Below are positions 47,936 to 58,726 of a stretch of DNA of 64,000 nt, in pieces. Within the stretch, counting starts at the first letter, position 1, and every line of letters starts with the position of its first letter. Source of the DNA: Pseudoalteromonas espejiana DSM 9414 (lineage in GTDB: Bacteria > Pseudomonadota > Gammaproteobacteria > Enterobacterales > Alteromonadaceae). The stretch is taken from the NCBI RefSeq assembly GCF_002221525.1, contig NZ_CP011028.1, positions 2,491,001 through 2,555,000 of the forward strand, given 5' to 3'. A program made the translations under genes and the position numbers. The notes below the pieces were generated by a model. That model did no database searches and had not been told where the DNA came from. It saw only the letters and a list, made by a program, of their open reading frames with translations.

Positions 47936-48832
47936 ATGGAAAATGTCCATATTTTGACACAACGCGTATCTGGACGCGGCGACTTTTTGCCGTTTTCGGC
48001 TGAGCACACACAAACAAATGAGTCTGCGGCAACACACGATCTTGTTACCGAGCTACAAACAAGCCTAGTAATAGAAGATGTTTTAGCTATTTATGCAAAA
48101 TTTGCAAAGCAACTACTCAATTTTTCTGGTTTGCAGTTTCAGTCAACTCTTGGCACTGCACAAACCTCAGACAGTAACACTAATACTAACCCGTATATTT
48201 TTGATTTATCTATTGGTCGCGAGCACTTAGGGCAACTAATTTACTTTAGCCAATACCCAATTAGCAGCGCAATTGAAAATAAACTACGCGCTTTACATAC
48301 CGCACTTGTATACCCACTGCGTAACGCCATGATGTACAGCAGAGTGTTAAAGCTTGCTACAAAAGATGCATTAACGGGCTTAAACAACCGCAGTCAATTT
48401 AATGACATTTTGTCGCAAAAGCTGGAAAACTGCCGCCGTTACCAGCGTCCGTTTAGTTTAATGCTACTTGATTTAGATAATTTTAAGCAAGTAAACGATA
48501 ACTATGGTCACAAAGTGGGTGATGACGTACTCAAAGAATTTTCTAAGGTGTTGTGTAGCAGTATTCGCGGTACGGATTCTGTATTTAGATTTGGCGGCGA
48601 TGAGTTTTCGTTAATTATTGAAGACCCAGAATTTACAACTAACAAAGTCATTGCTGAGCGCATCATGTGCTTAGTTAGAACATCAAGCTTAATGGCTAAA
48701 TACAAAGTAACCACCAGCATTGGTTTTACTTTAGCGAATAGCCAAGATTGCGAAACAGAAATATTTGCTCGTGCAGACAAAGGCTTATACAAAGCTAAAG
48801 CATCAGGACGTAACTGCGCAAAAGCTTACTAA
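47936..48832 (+). CDS. Soluble diguanylate cyclase with GAF-like N-terminus
   Basis: 298 residues from the ATG at 47936 (GGGGGAAG eight bases upstream). The N-terminal half (about 40-135) looks like a GAF-type sensory fold. The C-terminal half is a GGDEF domain with intact GGDEF in FRFGGDEFSLII and an RGTD inhibitory site five residues before it, so it should make cyclic-di-GMP and be product-inhibited. No membrane segments. It is divergent from the antiporter gene and ends at a bidirectional terminator. Confidence 0.9.
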   Translation: MENVHILTQRVSGRGDFLPFSAEHTQTNESAATHDLVTELQTSLVIEDVLAIYAKFAKQLLNFSGLQFQSTLGTAQTSDSNTNTNPYIFDLSIGREHLGQLIYFSQYPISSAIENKLRALHTALVYPLRNAMMYSRVLKLATKDALTGLNNRSQFNDILSQKLENCRRYQRPFSLMLLDLDNFKQVNDNYGHKVGDDVLKEFSKVLCSSIRGTDSVFRFGGDEFSLIIEDPEFTTNKVIAERIMCLVRTSSLMAKYKVTTSIGFTLANSQDCETEIFARADKGLYKAKASGRNCAKAY

Positions 48833-48852
48833 ACCGTATAAACACATGATAT

Positions 48853-48886
48853 AAAAAAGCCTAGCTTCCCCCGCTAGGCTTTTTTA
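48853..48886. terminator. Bidirectional terminator
   Basis: Arms AAAAAAGCCTAGC and GCTAGGCTTTTTT with a seven-base C-rich loop. It serves the diguanylate cyclase and the convergent gene at 48899. Confidence 0.85.
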
Positions 48887-48898
48887 TTGCAAAATAAA

Positions 48899-49237
48899 TT
48901 ATTTATTTTCTAGTAATTTATAAACGAACAAGGCGGCGCAAAAACCAAAAAAGAAGCCACTCACTAAATTTAATAATGCAGCAATACTTGCAAGCGGTGT
49001 TAATAGCACTAATACCAGTGGAATACTCACCCCTAAAATAAAAAATAACCCACCTTTACCTAGCCAATAAGCAAGTAATAAAACGGCCGAAACTACGCCG
49101 CCGGTAACAGCATAGCCAAGCGTAATAATATTTAGCTCAAGAAGCACATTAGCAACAATGGCAATAACCGCTGTTATAAGCATACCCATAGGGGCCTTAC
49201 TAACTAACGATAGGCCTACATGTGGCTGTTGACTCAT
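48899..49237 (-). CDS. Small hypothetical membrane protein after tilS
   Basis: 112 residues with four predicted membrane segments (MGMLITAVIAIVANVLLEL, LGYAVTGGVVSAVLLLAYWL, GLFFILGVSIPLVLVLLTPL, VSGFFFGFCAALFVYKLL). Its ATG directly abuts the tilS stop, so it is co-transcribed and probably translationally coupled. No family recognised. Confidence 0.75.
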   Translation of the reverse strand: MSQQPHVGLSLVSKAPMGMLITAVIAIVANVLLELNIITLGYAVTGGVVSAVLLLAYWLGKGGLFFILGVSIPLVLVLLTPLASIAALLNLVSGFFFGFCAALFVYKLLENK

Positions 49238-50542
49238 TTATTTACACTCCCAAAAAATACCGTTTTCATCTTTATGTTTTTCACTTATAAAATAACCCAC
49301 TACTTGCACAAGCTCATCGTTATAAAATATTAATGGCACCTGCGCCCTTAGCCAAGGCGCTACTTTTGCATCTTTAAACCAATGTTTTAGCGTGTTACTA
49401 CCTGGTTTTTTTAAAGGCTTTATACGAGCACTATTACAATTAAAGCGCACCGTTACCTGCTCGTTCTCAAGCGGGGCTCTTACTCCCTTACCTTGCAGCT
49501 TGATTAATAAACGCCCGTCTTTAAGCGTGAGCTCATTACCGTTAAATGTTTCATCAATTAATACCTGTTGTGGCGAAACAAAGTATAAATGCCCCTGATG
49601 GCGACGAACTTGCCCATCAGTTAAATCAACTTGCATTTGGGCATCGGCCTGAGCACTAATTGCTTGGTTTATTATTTGTGATAGCTGCTTGTGTGAAGGC
49701 ATAACTTGAGTGAACAAATTAAGCCACGCACGTACAACATTACTAATGCGAATATCGCTAAAGGCTGTTATTTGGCTAATGCACAACCCCTGTTGTGAGT
49801 TTAAACTGTGCTGTAAATCAAGCTCAGTGTATTCATCAAGGAGTGCTTGCTGTTGCTGTAATAAATTAATACTACGCCCAGCACAATGTTCAAACCCGCT
49901 AAAACGCTCTGCAAGTACAGGCACTACACTTGCGCGTAAAAAGTTGCGGTCAAATTGCTCATCGGTATTTGAATCATCGGTAATATGGTTAATAGTAAAT
50001 TGGGCCGCAAAGGCTTCAATACTACTGCGCGTTACATTTAAAAGCGGCCTAAAACAGGTGCGCCCACTTTTAAGGGTACGCGTTTGCTGCATAGCACCTA
50101 GCCCTTTTAAGCCAGAGCCTCGTTTTAAACGCAATAAAAACGTTTCAATTTGATCATTTAAATGTTGCCCCAACAAAATAATACTCTCAGGTGCGCTTAA
50201 CTCATCAAGTGCTTTATAACGCGCATCACGTGCTTGCGCTTCAAGGCTGGTCCGTGATTTTTGTGCTATGTGAACAGCTGCTGCGCTAAAAGGAACATTA
50301 AGCTCGGCGCACAATGTGTGGCAAAACTGTTGCCAGTCGTCAGCGTATTGACTTAAACCGTGGTTAACATAAATAGCGCTTAAGCTTAACTTAGGCTGTT
50401 CTTGCTTTAATAAATGCATTAAATGTAGCAATACAACCGAGTCAACCCCACCCGAAAGCGCCACAGTAAAACTGTACTGCTGTTGCTTAAAAAAATGTGC
50501 AAGTGAATGTTTAACTTGTTGATAAATGGCTGATGATTGCAT
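49238..50542 (-). CDS. tilS: tRNA(Ile)-lysidine synthetase TilS
   Basis: 434 residues. TilS converts C34 of tRNA(Ile) CAU to lysidine so that it reads AUA. The ATP-pyrophosphatase loop SGGVDS (30-35) in FTVALSGGVDSVVLLHLM, YVNHGLSQYADDWQQFC and GQHLNDQIETFLLRLKRGSGLKGL are present, followed by the TilS-specific middle domain (HNSLNSQ... region) and the C-terminal TilS_C domain (IKPLKKPGSNTLKHWFKDAKVAPWLR). It lies after accA on the same strand, separated by a terminator, as in E. coli-like order. Confidence 0.95.
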   Translation of the reverse strand: MQSSAIYQQVKHSLAHFFKQQQYSFTVALSGGVDSVVLLHLMHLLKQEQPKLSLSAIYVNHGLSQYADDWQQFCHTLCAELNVPFSAAAVHIAQKSRTSLEAQARDARYKALDELSAPESIILLGQHLNDQIETFLLRLKRGSGLKGLGAMQQTRTLKSGRTCFRPLLNVTRSSIEAFAAQFTINHITDDSNTDEQFDRNFLRASVVPVLAERFSGFEHCAGRSINLLQQQQALLDEYTELDLQHSLNSQQGLCISQITAFSDIRISNVVRAWLNLFTQVMPSHKQLSQIINQAISAQADAQMQVDLTDGQVRRHQGHLYFVSPQQVLIDETFNGNELTLKDGRLLIKLQGKGVRAPLENEQVTVRFNCNSARIKPLKKPGSNTLKHWFKDAKVAPWLRAQVPLIFYNDELVQVVGYFISEKHKDENGIFWECK

Positions 50543-50582
50543 GCAATACGCTATAAAATTTATGTTGGGAGTATTTTAAAAC

Positions 50583-50609
50583 AAAAAAGCCGCATAAGCG
50601 GCTTTTTTT
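50583..50609. terminator. Intrinsic terminator after accA
   Basis: Arms AAAAAAGCCGC and GCGGCTTTTTT with an ATAA loop. Symmetric, but only the leftward accA transcript needs it. Confidence 0.85.
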
Positions 50610-50634
50610 AACATTTAATGTAATAGTTACTTTA

Positions 50635-51591
50635 TTAGCAGTAACCAAACGACATTAGACGTTTGTAACGTTGATCAAGCATGTCTTCAAGCGAAAGCGC
50701 TTGTAAGTCTGCTAAATCACGCTTTAAACGGGTTTTTAAGTTACGTGCCATAGCATCGTAATTACGGTGTGCGCCACCTAAAGGCTCATCAACTAAGTTG
50801 TTGATTAAATCTAGCTCTTTAACACGCTCTGCCGTTACACCCATAGCTTCTGCTGCTAGTGGTGCTTTGTCTGCGCTTTTCCATAAAATAGACGCACAGC
50901 CTTCTGGCGAAATTACTGAGTAAGTGCTGTATTGCAACATGTTCACTCTATCGCCAACACCAATTGCTAATGCACCACCTGAGCCGCCTTCACCAATAAC
51001 CGTACAAATAGTTGGCACTTTAAGCGCCGCCATTACTTTAAGGTTACGTGCGATTGCTTCAGACTGACCACGCTCTTCAGCGCCAACACCTGGGTAGGCA
51101 CCTGGCGTATCAATAAAGGTCATAATTGGCATTTTAAAACGCTCGGCCATTTCCATTAAGCGTAATGCTTTACGGTAACCTTCAGGCTTTGGCATACCAA
51201 AGTTACGTTTAATTTTTTCAGCTGTATCGCGACCTTTTTGTTGGCCAATAACCATCACTGGTTCGCCATCTAAACGTGCAACACCACCTAAAATAGCCGG
51301 ATCGTTAGCAAAAGTACGATCGCCTGCAAACTCGTCAAATTCCGTGAAAATGCGCTCGATATAATCTCGAGTGTAAGGACGCAACGGATGACGCGCTAAC
51401 TGCGATACTTGCCAAGCGCCTAAATTTGAGAAAATTTCCTCTTTTTGCTTAGCGCTTTTTTCTTTTAATTTGCTGACTTCCTCTTCTAACTCAAGGTCTA
51501 ATTCGCCAGCGCGGCTTATGCTTTGTAATTCTTCAATTTTTGCTTCTAATTCTGCAATCGGAAGCTCAAAATCAAGATAATTGAGGCTCAT
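50635..51591 (-). CDS. accA: Acetyl-CoA carboxylase carboxyltransferase subunit alpha
   Basis: 318 residues, as in E. coli (319). With AccD it transfers carboxyl from biotin to acetyl-CoA, the committed step of fatty-acid synthesis. Present are the N-terminal [17 protein letters not shown] coiled segment, [33 protein letters not shown], and the crotonase-type [24 protein letters not shown] with [15 protein letters not shown]. It follows dnaE by 16 bases, the order lpxB-rnhB-dnaE-accA of E. coli. Confidence 0.97.
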   Translation of the reverse strand: MSLNYLDFELPIAELEAKIEELQSISRAGELDLELEEEVSKLKEKSAKQKEEIFSNLGAWQVSQLARHPLRPYTRDYIERIFTEFDEFAGDRTFANDPAILGGVARLDGEPVMVIGQQKGRDTAEKIKRNFGMPKPEGYRKALRLMEMAERFKMPIMTFIDTPGAYPGVGAEERGQSEAIARNLKVMAALKVPTICTVIGEGGSGGALAIGVGDRVNMLQYSTYSVISPEGCASILWKSADKAPLAAEAMGVTAERVKELDLINNLVDEPLGGAHRNYDAMARNLKTRLKRDLADLQALSLEDMLDQRYKRLMSFGYC

Positions 51592-51607
51592 GCTCTAAAC
51601 TACCTAA

Positions 51608-54600
51608 TCAGTTAAATTCTAGTTCTACATCTTGTGCAGCCATAAGCGATAACTTATGAATTAAGTCGTCGCTAGGCGTAACACACCATTCGATCCCTAG
51701 GGTTAATTGAGCCAACGCATCGGGGCGTTGGTAATAAACCTTGATCGGACACGTTCCCATTTTATAAGGTTCGAGTACTTTTTGTAATTTATCGAAGAAA
51801 CCTGCCTCGATTTGCACCATGTTCAGCGTCATTTTAATCGCTTTAATGCGTTTTTCACGCGCTTGAGCAATGGTGTTTATTTCTCTGGCGGTCATTGTAA
51901 TGCCACCGGAGAAGTTATCAAAGCTGACCTGTCCAGATATTACCAAGATATTGTTAACTTGAAGCATTTCTTGGTACATTTCGAACTGTTCTGGAAACAA
52001 GCGTACATCAATACGGGCGCTCTTGTCATCTAAAGTTATTAAGCCCCAGCGATTTCCTTTTTTATTAATTAAGGTTCGCGCTGAAATAACTAAACCCGCC
52101 GCGCTTGAGAGTACATCACGATTAGTTGGTTGTAAATCCACCAGCTTACCGCTGGTATAATGTCTGAGCTCGCGACGATACTGATTTATCGGATGCCCTG
52201 TTAAATAAAGGCCTAGGGTCTCTTTTTCGCCATCAAGCCACTGGTTATCGGTAAGTGGTGTGGCTTTAATAAATGCTTGTTCTACTTCATCTGGCTCGGT
52301 GGCTAATAAACCAAATAAATCGCTTTGCCCAAGTTGCTCTGCCTTGTTGTGTTGATCGGCTGCGCGCATAGCATCTTTTAAACTAGCTAATAAAGTAGCA
52401 CGCCCTGCTTGGGTTTTCTCTGGTCCTAATTGATCAAGCGCACCAGCGTAAATTAATTTTTCAGTCACACGTTTATTTAAGCGTTTTAAATCTACACGGG
52501 CACAAAAATCAAATAAATCCTTAAACGGACCGCCTTTTTCGCGTGCTTCTAAAATCGCCTCTACCGGTGCTTCGCCCACACCTTTAATAGCACCAATACC
52601 GTAAACAATTTCGCCTTGCAGGTTTACCGTAAACTTAAACTCACCCGCGTTTACATCTGGCGGTAACAAGGTGAGTTTCATGTTTTCACATTCATCCACC
52701 AAAATTACTATTTTGTCGGTGTTATCCATATCTGCCGACATTACCGCAGCCATAAATTCAGCTGGGTGGTGTGTTTTCATCCACAGCGTTTGGTACGACA
52801 CTAATGCATAGGCTGCCGAGTGAGATTTGTTAAAACCATAACCGGCAAATTTTTCTACCAAGTCGAAGATTTTAATGGCTAGTTCGCCGTCAATGCCGTT
52901 GTTTCGGGCACCTTCTTCAAACGTCGAACGCTGTTTAGCCATCTCTTCGGGTTTTTTCTTACCCATAGCACGACGTAACATATCGGCGCCACCTAGGGTG
53001 TAACCGGCTAATACCTGGGCTATTTGCATTACTTGTTCTTGATACAAAATAATGCCGTATGTGGGTTCAAGTATTGGCTTTAAACTTTCGTGTTGGTATT
53101 GCGCGTCGGGGTATGAAATTTCTTCTCGGCCGAGCTTTCGGTCGATAAAGTTATCTACCATGCCTGATTGCAAAGGGCCTGGGCGGAATAAGGCTACCAA
53201 TGCAATCATATCTTCAAAGCAATCGGGCTTTAAGCGGCGTACGAGATCTTTCATACCGCGTGACTCTAACTGAAACACCGCAGTTGTTTCGGCGCGCAGT
53301 AATAGCTCTATACTTTTTTTATCATCCAGTGGAATGGTATTTATATCGACCGGCTTTTTGCCTTCGCGCGCCATACGCACGTTGGTCATATCAACCGCCC
53401 ACTGCAAAATGGTTAAGGTACGTAAGCCCAAGAAATCGAACTTAACTAAGCCTGCGGTTTCTACATCGTTTTTATCAAACTGAGTAACCGGGAACTTACC
53501 TTCGTCATCGCAATAAAGTGCAGCAAAGTCGGTAATGGTCGTCGGCGATATTACAACACCACCGGCGTGCTTACCGGCATTACGTGTACACCCTTCTAGG
53601 ATGCGACACATGTCGATTAAATCTTTTACTTCTGAGTCGCCATCGTATGCTTCTTGAAGGCGCGGCTCTACTTCAAAGGCTTTAGCAAGGGTCATACCCG
53701 GATCGCCTGGGATCATCTTTGAAATGCGATCAACAAAGCCATATGGGTGGCCAAGTACACGGCCTACATCGCGTATTACCGCTTTTGCCGCCATAGTACC
53801 AAAGGTAATAATTTGCGATACCGCGTCACGGCCATAAAGCGCCGATACGTGATCAATTACTTCGTCGCGCCTGTCCATACAAAAATCGACGTCGAAATCG
53901 GGCATTGATACACGTTCAGGGTTTAAGAATCGCTCAAAGAGTAAATCAAACTCAAGCGGGTCAAGGTCGGTAATTTTAAGTGCGTATGCCACTAATGAAC
54001 CCGCACCAGAACCACGTCCAGGACCTACTGGAATATTGTTATCTTTACTCCACTGAATAAACTCCATTACGATTAAGAAGTAACCCGGAAAACCCATTTG
54101 GTTAATTACGCCAAGCTCTACGGCTAAACGTTCATCGTATTCGACGCGTTTTACTTTTCTATCTTCTTCGTCAGGGAATAAAAACTGCAGTCGCTCTTCA
54201 AGGCCATCTTCTGAAACTTTAACTAAAAAGTCTTCAATTTTTAATGAACCTGTCGGGTAATCTGGTAAGAAGTAAGTGCCTAATTGCACCGTTACATTAC
54301 AGCGTTTGGCTATTTCTACGGTATTTTGTAGCGCCTCAGGAATATCGCTAAAAAGCTCAGCCATTTGCTCAGGCGTTTTTAGGTATTGTTCTTGTGAAAA
54401 GCGTTTAGGGCGGCGTTTATCATCAAGGGTGTAGCCATCAAAAATGGCCACTCGAATTTCATGCGCTTCAAAGTTCTCAGGCTTTAAAAATACCACTTCG
54501 TTAGTGGCTACAACCGGTAACTGCTCTTTATCTGCAAGTTCTACCGCCATGTGTAGGTAGTCTTCTTCAAGTGGGCGATTAGTTCGTACAAGCTCTAAAT

Positions 54601-55099
54601 AGTAATGATCACTAAAGTGCTGCTTGTAAAAGCTAACAACAGATTCAATAACGCCCGGGTTGCCTTTTAAAAGCGCTTTACCTAAATCGCCATCTTTAGC
54701 GCCCGAGAGAATAATTAAGCCTTCTTTGTGCTTAACAAGCCACTCACGGTCAATTACCGGACGATGAAATACATGCCCGCGCTGATACGCTTCAGATATT
54801 AATAGCGTTATATTTTTATAACCGTCGTTGTCTTTGGCTAAAATTGTAATTCGGCATGGTTCATCTGGAAATTCAGGGCTGCGCAACCAAAAATCCGCGC
54901 CTACAATCGGCTTTATACCGGCATTATGAGTAGCACCATAAAAACGCACTAAACCACAAAAGTTCATTTGATCGGTTATCGCAAGCGCAGGCATTTCTAG
55001 CTCTTGCGCTCTAGCAACTATTGGCTTGGTTTTAGCTAAGCCATCAACCATCGAAAAGTCTGAGTGAACCCTTAAATGTACAAAATCTGGTGCAGCCAT
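51608..55099 (-). CDS. dnaE: DNA polymerase III subunit alpha
   Basis: 1163 residues, the usual length. It is the replicative polymerase. The N-terminal PHP domain ([15 protein letters not shown]), the palm with catalytic acids in [18 protein letters not shown], the [15 protein letters not shown] loop, the finger [22 protein letters not shown], a helix-hairpin-helix region ([11 protein letters not shown]), an OB domain (about 975-1070) and the C-terminal tau-binding part are in the expected order. It starts 3 bases after the rnhB stop. Confidence 0.98.
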   Translation of the reverse strand: MAAPDFVHLRVHSDFSMVDGLAKTKPIVARAQELEMPALAITDQMNFCGLVRFYGATHNAGIKPIVGADFWLRSPEFPDEPCRITILAKDNDGYKNITLLISEAYQRGHVFHRPVIDREWLVKHKEGLIILSGAKDGDLGKALLKGNPGVIESVVSFYKQHFSDHYYLELVRTNRPLEEDYLHMAVELADKEQLPVVATNEVVFLKPENFEAHEIRVAIFDGYTLDDKRRPKRFSQEQYLKTPEQMAELFSDIPEALQNTVEIAKRCNVTVQLGTYFLPDYPTGSLKIEDFLVKVSEDGLEERLQFLFPDEEDRKVKRVEYDERLAVELGVINQMGFPGYFLIVMEFIQWSKDNNIPVGPGRGSGAGSLVAYALKITDLDPLEFDLLFERFLNPERVSMPDFDVDFCMDRRDEVIDHVSALYGRDAVSQIITFGTMAAKAVIRDVGRVLGHPYGFVDRISKMIPGDPGMTLAKAFEVEPRLQEAYDGDSEVKDLIDMCRILEGCTRNAGKHAGGVVISPTTITDFAALYCDDEGKFPVTQFDKNDVETAGLVKFDFLGLRTLTILQWAVDMTNVRMAREGKKPVDINTIPLDDKKSIELLLRAETTAVFQLESRGMKDLVRRLKPDCFEDMIALVALFRPGPLQSGMVDNFIDRKLGREEISYPDAQYQHESLKPILEPTYGIILYQEQVMQIAQVLAGYTLGGADMLRRAMGKKKPEEMAKQRSTFEEGARNNGIDGELAIKIFDLVEKFAGYGFNKSHSAAYALVSYQTLWMKTHHPAEFMAAVMSADMDNTDKIVILVDECENMKLTLLPPDVNAGEFKFTVNLQGEIVYGIGAIKGVGEAPVEAILEAREKGGPFKDLFDFCARVDLKRLNKRVTEKLIYAGALDQLGPEKTQAGRATLLASLKDAMRAADQHNKAEQLGQSDLFGLLATEPDEVEQAFIKATPLTDNQWLDGEKETLGLYLTGHPINQYRRELRHYTSGKLVDLQPTNRDVLSSAAGLVISARTLINKKGNRWGLITLDDKSARIDVRLFPEQFEMYQEMLQVNNILVISGQVSFDNFSGGITMTAREINTIAQAREKRIKAIKMTLNMVQIEAGFFDKLQKVLEPYKMGTCPIKVYYQRPDALAQLTLGIEWCVTPSDDLIHKLSLMAAQDVELEFN

Positions 55100-55102
55100 T
55101 AT

Positions 55103-55705
55103 TTATGCCTCACCCTTAGCTTGCATTAATACGCGCTGCACAGGCTTAAAACTTTTACGGTGTTCATCTATTGCGCCGTATTGCTCAAGCGCAGCAAAGT
55201 GCGCTTTAGTTGGGTAACCTTTATGCCCTGCAAACCCATATTGTGGGTAGCGTGCATCGAGCTCAAGCATTTCATCATCACGCGCTACTTTAGCTAAAAT
55301 AGACGCTGCTGATATCTCGGCCACTAAGCTATCGCCCTTAACAACAGCTTGCGCAGGCATGCTTAACTTAGGTAAACGGTTACCATCAACAAATACAAAC
55401 TCTGGTTGTGTGCTTAACCCTTCTACCGCGCGGGTCATCGCAAGCATGGTAGCGTGTAAAATATTTAACTCATCAATTTCAGTTGGGCTGCAACGACCAA
55501 AGGCATAACACAGTGCTTTTTCTTTTATTTCTATAGCCAGTGCTTGGCGTTTTTTGTCTGTTAGCTTTTTAGAGTCGGCTAAACCTGCAATGGGTTTTGT
55601 GGGGTCAAGTATTACCGCAGCGGTAACAACATCACCAACAAGCGGGCCGCGCCCTACTTCATCTACACCGGCAATTAAGGTTACGTTAGGTCGTTCAATT
55701 TGCAT
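55103..55705 (-). CDS. rnhB: Ribonuclease HII
   Basis: 200 residues. RNase HII cuts RNA in RNA-DNA hybrids, including single ribonucleotides. The catalytic acids lie in [20 protein letters not shown] (Asp, Glu), [16 protein letters not shown] (Asp) and the [10 protein letters not shown] segment; [22 protein letters not shown] is the signature C-terminal stretch. It overlaps the end of lpxB by 11 bases and precedes dnaE. Confidence 0.97.
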   Translation of the reverse strand: MQIERPNVTLIAGVDEVGRGPLVGDVVTAAVILDPTKPIAGLADSKKLTDKKRQALAIEIKEKALCYAFGRCSPTEIDELNILHATMLAMTRAVEGLSTQPEFVFVDGNRLPKLSMPAQAVVKGDSLVAEISAASILAKVARDDEMLELDARYPQYGFAGHKGYPTKAHFAALEQYGAIDEHRKSFKPVQRVLMQAKGEA

Positions 55706-56852
55706 TTATTAACTCCGCCACAGCATTAGCTGCTTGTTCGCTGGCATTTAATCTAATTTTTTCGTGAATGGCTAAAAAGCGTGCTTTTAGTTCTTTATTA
55801 TCGGTAGTTAACATAGGCGTAAGTGCACCTGTTAAATTAGCTACGTTACATTCGCTTTGTAAAAATTCAGGCACGAGTTCTTCATCGGCCAGCAAATTAG
55901 GCAGTGAAAAATACTTAATATTAAAGGTAAATAAAGTTTTAAAAATCCAATAACTCATCGGCTTTATTTTATAACCCACTACCATGGGCTTTTTATAAAG
56001 CATGCCTTCAAGTGTGGCAGTGCCCGATGCAAGTAATATGGCATCTGCCGCTTGCATTGCTAATTTTGATTGGCCATCTAGCAAATTAACATGAAGGTTT
56101 GGCGCAGTGGCTTTTAAAATATCAGTAAACTGCGCTTTGCGTTTTTCGTTTACCAGTGGCACCACAATTTTAAGGTTTGGGTTTTGCGCTTGTAACTGCT
56201 CAGCTGTTTTTATATAGGTTTCGCTTAATAAGCCTACTTCAGAGCCTCGGCTACCTGGCAGTAACGCAAGTACTTTGTCATCAAGACTTAAGCCTAGTTC
56301 TGCACGTGCTTGGCTGTCGTCGTGCTCAAGTGCTATATCGTCAGCTAATGTATGCCCTACAAATGTACAAGGTACTTGGTGCTTGTCGTAAAATTCTTTT
56401 TCAAACGGTAATAGTGCAAGCACTAAGTTGGTTGCAGCACTAATGGTATGAATACGTTTTTCGCGCCATGCCCATACAGACGGGCTCACGTATTGAATGG
56501 TTTTAATACCGGCATCTTTTAATGGTTTTTCAACGCGCAAGTTAAAATCGGGGGCATCAATACCTATAAATACATCGGGTGGGTTGTCTACAAAATGCTG
56601 AACAAGTTGCTTGCGTATTTTAAGTAAGCGCGGCAAACGCCCTAATACTTCAACAAGCCCCATTACCGATAGCTCATCCATATCGTAAAGTGTTTTACAG
56701 CCCTGCGCCTGCATTTTTGGCCCCGCAATGCCTTCAAAAATAGCATCAGGGAAATGTACTTTAAGCGCTTTAATTAAGCCTTCACCTAAAATATCGCCCG
56801 ACAGTTCACCTGCCACAATACCAATACGTAGTTGTTTTTTATCTTTATTCAT
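55695..56852 (-). CDS. lpxB: Lipid-A-disaccharide synthase LpxB
   Basis: 385 residues. LpxB joins UDP-diacylglucosamine and lipid X to form the lipid A disaccharide at the inner membrane. Motifs: [72 protein letters not shown] and [13 protein letters not shown]. No lpxD/fabZ/lpxA genes lie upstream in this window: the next genes to the right are divergent (cyd), so lpxB is first in its transcript here, unlike in E. coli. Confidence 0.97.
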   Translation of the reverse strand: MNKDKKQLRIGIVAGELSGDILGEGLIKALKVHFPDAIFEGIAGPKMQAQGCKTLYDMDELSVMGLVEVLGRLPRLLKIRKQLVQHFVDNPPDVFIGIDAPDFNLRVEKPLKDAGIKTIQYVSPSVWAWREKRIHTISAATNLVLALLPFEKEFYDKHQVPCTFVGHTLADDIALEHDDSQARAELGLSLDDKVLALLPGSRGSEVGLLSETYIKTAEQLQAQNPNLKIVVPLVNEKRKAQFTDILKATAPNLHVNLLDGQSKLAMQAADAILLASGTATLEGMLYKKPMVVGYKIKPMSYWIFKTLFTFNIKYFSLPNLLADEELVPEFLQSECNVANLTGALTPMLTTDNKELKARFLAIHEKIRLNASEQAANAVAELINAN

Positions 56853-57019
56853 TCGACTTTATTTACCAGGCGTTCATGGGGGCTAGTTTACCGTGTTTTA
56901 GTGTTTGGTTAAACGCTTTAAATTAATGGTTTTTGTAACTAAAACCACCACAAACGATTGTTTGTTTTTAATACTGATGTAGCATGGTGAATATATATTA
57001 AGTTTTTCTAATATGTATG

Positions 57020-57048
57020 TTGACAAAAATTGCACAAACGTAAATAAT
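57020..57048 (+). promoter_or_regulatory. cydA promoter
   Basis: A perfect -35 TTGACA (57020-57025) and -10 AATAAT (57043-57048) with a 17-base spacer. The transcription start would fall inside the palindrome at 57055-57078. Confidence 0.8.
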
Positions 57049-57054
57049 ATTTCA

Positions 57055-57078
57055 AACTTTCAGTAATTACTGAAAGTT
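57055..57078. promoter_or_regulatory. Perfect 24-bp palindrome at the cydA transcription start, likely repressor operator
   Basis: The half-site AACTTTCAGTAA is followed directly by its exact reverse complement. It begins 7 bases after the -10 and so covers the expected +1, the classic position for a steric repressor. It does not look like FNR, ArcA or the usual NsrR consensus. The regulator is unknown. Confidence 0.75.
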
Positions 57079-57142
57079 CATTAATTTTAACTTTGCCAAT
57101 TTTTTATTGCCTTGTTAACCCGTCACCCTCAAGGAGCTAAAA

Positions 57143-58726
57143 ATGATAGATGAAACCTTTGTGGATCTATCGCGATTGCAGTTTGCTGTTACCGCACTCT
57201 TCCATTTCTTATTTGTACCTTTAACCATAGGTATGACCTGGATCTTAGTTATTATGGAATCGGTTTATGTTATGACCGGCCGCGAAATATACCGCGATAT
57301 GACTAAGTTTTGGGGTAAGTTGTTTGGTATTAACTTTGCAATTGGTGTGGCAACGGGCCTAACCATGGAGTTTGAGTTTGGTACTAACTGGTCTTATTAC
57401 TCGCATTATGTGGGTGATGTTTTTGGTGCGCCGCTCGCTATTGAAGGTTTAATGGCATTCTTTTTAGAATCGACCTTTGTGGGTATGTTCTTTTTAGGCT
57501 GGGACAGGTTAACTAAACGCCAACACTTAGGCGCAACATTTTTAATGGCGTTGGGTACAAATATGTCGGCGCTTTGGATTTTGATTGCTAATGGTTGGAT
57601 GCAAAATCCGGTAGGGGCAGAATTTAACTATCAAACTATGCGTATGGAAATGACTAGTTTTGCAGAGCTTGTATTTAACCCGGTAGCACAAGTTAAGTTT
57701 ATTCATACCGTATCAGCAGGTTATGTAGCAGCTTCTATGTTTGTATTGGGTATTAGTAGCTGGTACATATTAAAAGGTCGTGATTTAGCCTTTGCTAAGC
57801 GCTCGTTCTCGGTGGCATCGGGCTTTGGTTTGGCTTCAATACTGTGTGTAATTTTATTAGGTGACGAGTCAGGCTACGAGGTAGGCGAAGTTCAAAAAGT
57901 AAAACTAGCAACAATAGAAGCTGAGTGGCATACGGAAGAAGCCCCTGCTGCATTTACAGCTATTGGTTTTCCTGATTCGGACGAACAAGTAACCCACGCG
58001 GCGGTAAAAATTCCTTACGCACTGGGCTTAATTGCTACGCGCTCTTTAGATGAGCAAGTAATTGGTATTTCTGATTTAGAGAAAAAACACGAAGTGCGTA
58101 TTCGTAACGGCATGATTGCATACGAGTACCTTGAAAAGCTCAGAAGCGGTGACGATACCCCACAAAACATAGCTAAATTTGATACCTTAAAAGACGATTT
58201 AGGCTATGGCTTATTACTTAAGCGCTACACACCTAATGTTGTAGATGCGACAGAAGATCAGATTCAAAGAGCAGTTAAAGACTCCTTCCCTAAAGTTGGC
58301 CCAATGTTTTGGTCGTTTAGAATAATGGTTGCCTGTGGCGTAGCTATGCTAGCAGTGTTTGTATTGGCATTTTACTACAATGCACACCGTATTATTGAGC
58401 AAAAACGCTGGTTACTATGGGCGGCGGTATTGAGTATTCCACTACCTTGGATTGCCATAGAATTTGGTTGGATAGTTGCTGAATATGGTCGCCAGCCTTG
58501 GGCAATATCTGAGATTTTACCAACCTTTTTAGCGACCTCGTCACTAACGGTAAACGATATTTTAATTAGCTTAACTGGATTCATTATTTTTTACACTGGC
58601 CTGGCTATTGTTGAAGGTTGGTTGATGGTGCGCTTTATTAAACAAGGGCCAAGCTCATTACATACTGGTAAATACCATTTTGAGTTACCAAACAAAGCAG
58701 ATAAAGATGCAGGAGAGCAATTATGA
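57143..58726 (+). CDS. cydA: Cytochrome bd ubiquinol oxidase subunit I
   Basis: 527 residues with nine membrane segments. CydA carries all three hemes and the quinol site of the oxygen reductase bd. Visible are the heme ligand His21 in TALFHFLFVPLTIG, the second in VKFIHTVSAGYV, and the GRQPW motif in WIVAEYGRQPWAISEILPT; the hydrophilic Q-loop lies at about 250-380. The start has AAGGAG. First gene of cydA-cydB-cydX-cydD-cydC behind a strong promoter with a palindromic site. Confidence 0.97.
   Translation: MIDETFVDLSRLQFAVTALFHFLFVPLTIGMTWILVIMESVYVMTGREIYRDMTKFWGKLFGINFAIGVATGLTMEFEFGTNWSYYSHYVGDVFGAPLAIEGLMAFFLESTFVGMFFLGWDRLTKRQHLGATFLMALGTNMSALWILIANGWMQNPVGAEFNYQTMRMEMTSFAELVFNPVAQVKFIHTVSAGYVAASMFVLGISSWYILKGRDLAFAKRSFSVASGFGLASILCVILLGDESGYEVGEVQKVKLATIEAEWHTEEAPAAFTAIGFPDSDEQVTHAAVKIPYALGLIATRSLDEQVIGISDLEKKHEVRIRNGMIAYEYLEKLRSGDDTPQNIAKFDTLKDDLGYGLLLKRYTPNVVDATEDQIQRAVKDSFPKVGPMFWSFRIMVACGVAMLAVFVLAFYYNAHRIIEQKRWLLWAAVLSIPLPWIAIEFGWIVAEYGRQPWAISEILPTFLATSSLTVNDILISLTGFIIFYTGLAIVEGWLMVRFIKQGPSSLHTGKYHFELPNKADKDAGEQL

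Noticed and set aside
47810..48037. 75-residue reading frame on the minus strand upstream of the antiporter gene
   Set aside because: It lies across the start of the diguanylate cyclase gene in antisense and shows no family features.
57020..57078. FNR or ArcA box ahead of cydA
   Set aside because: No TTGAT-N4-ATCAA site is present, and the perfect palindrome does not match the ArcA direct-repeat pattern.
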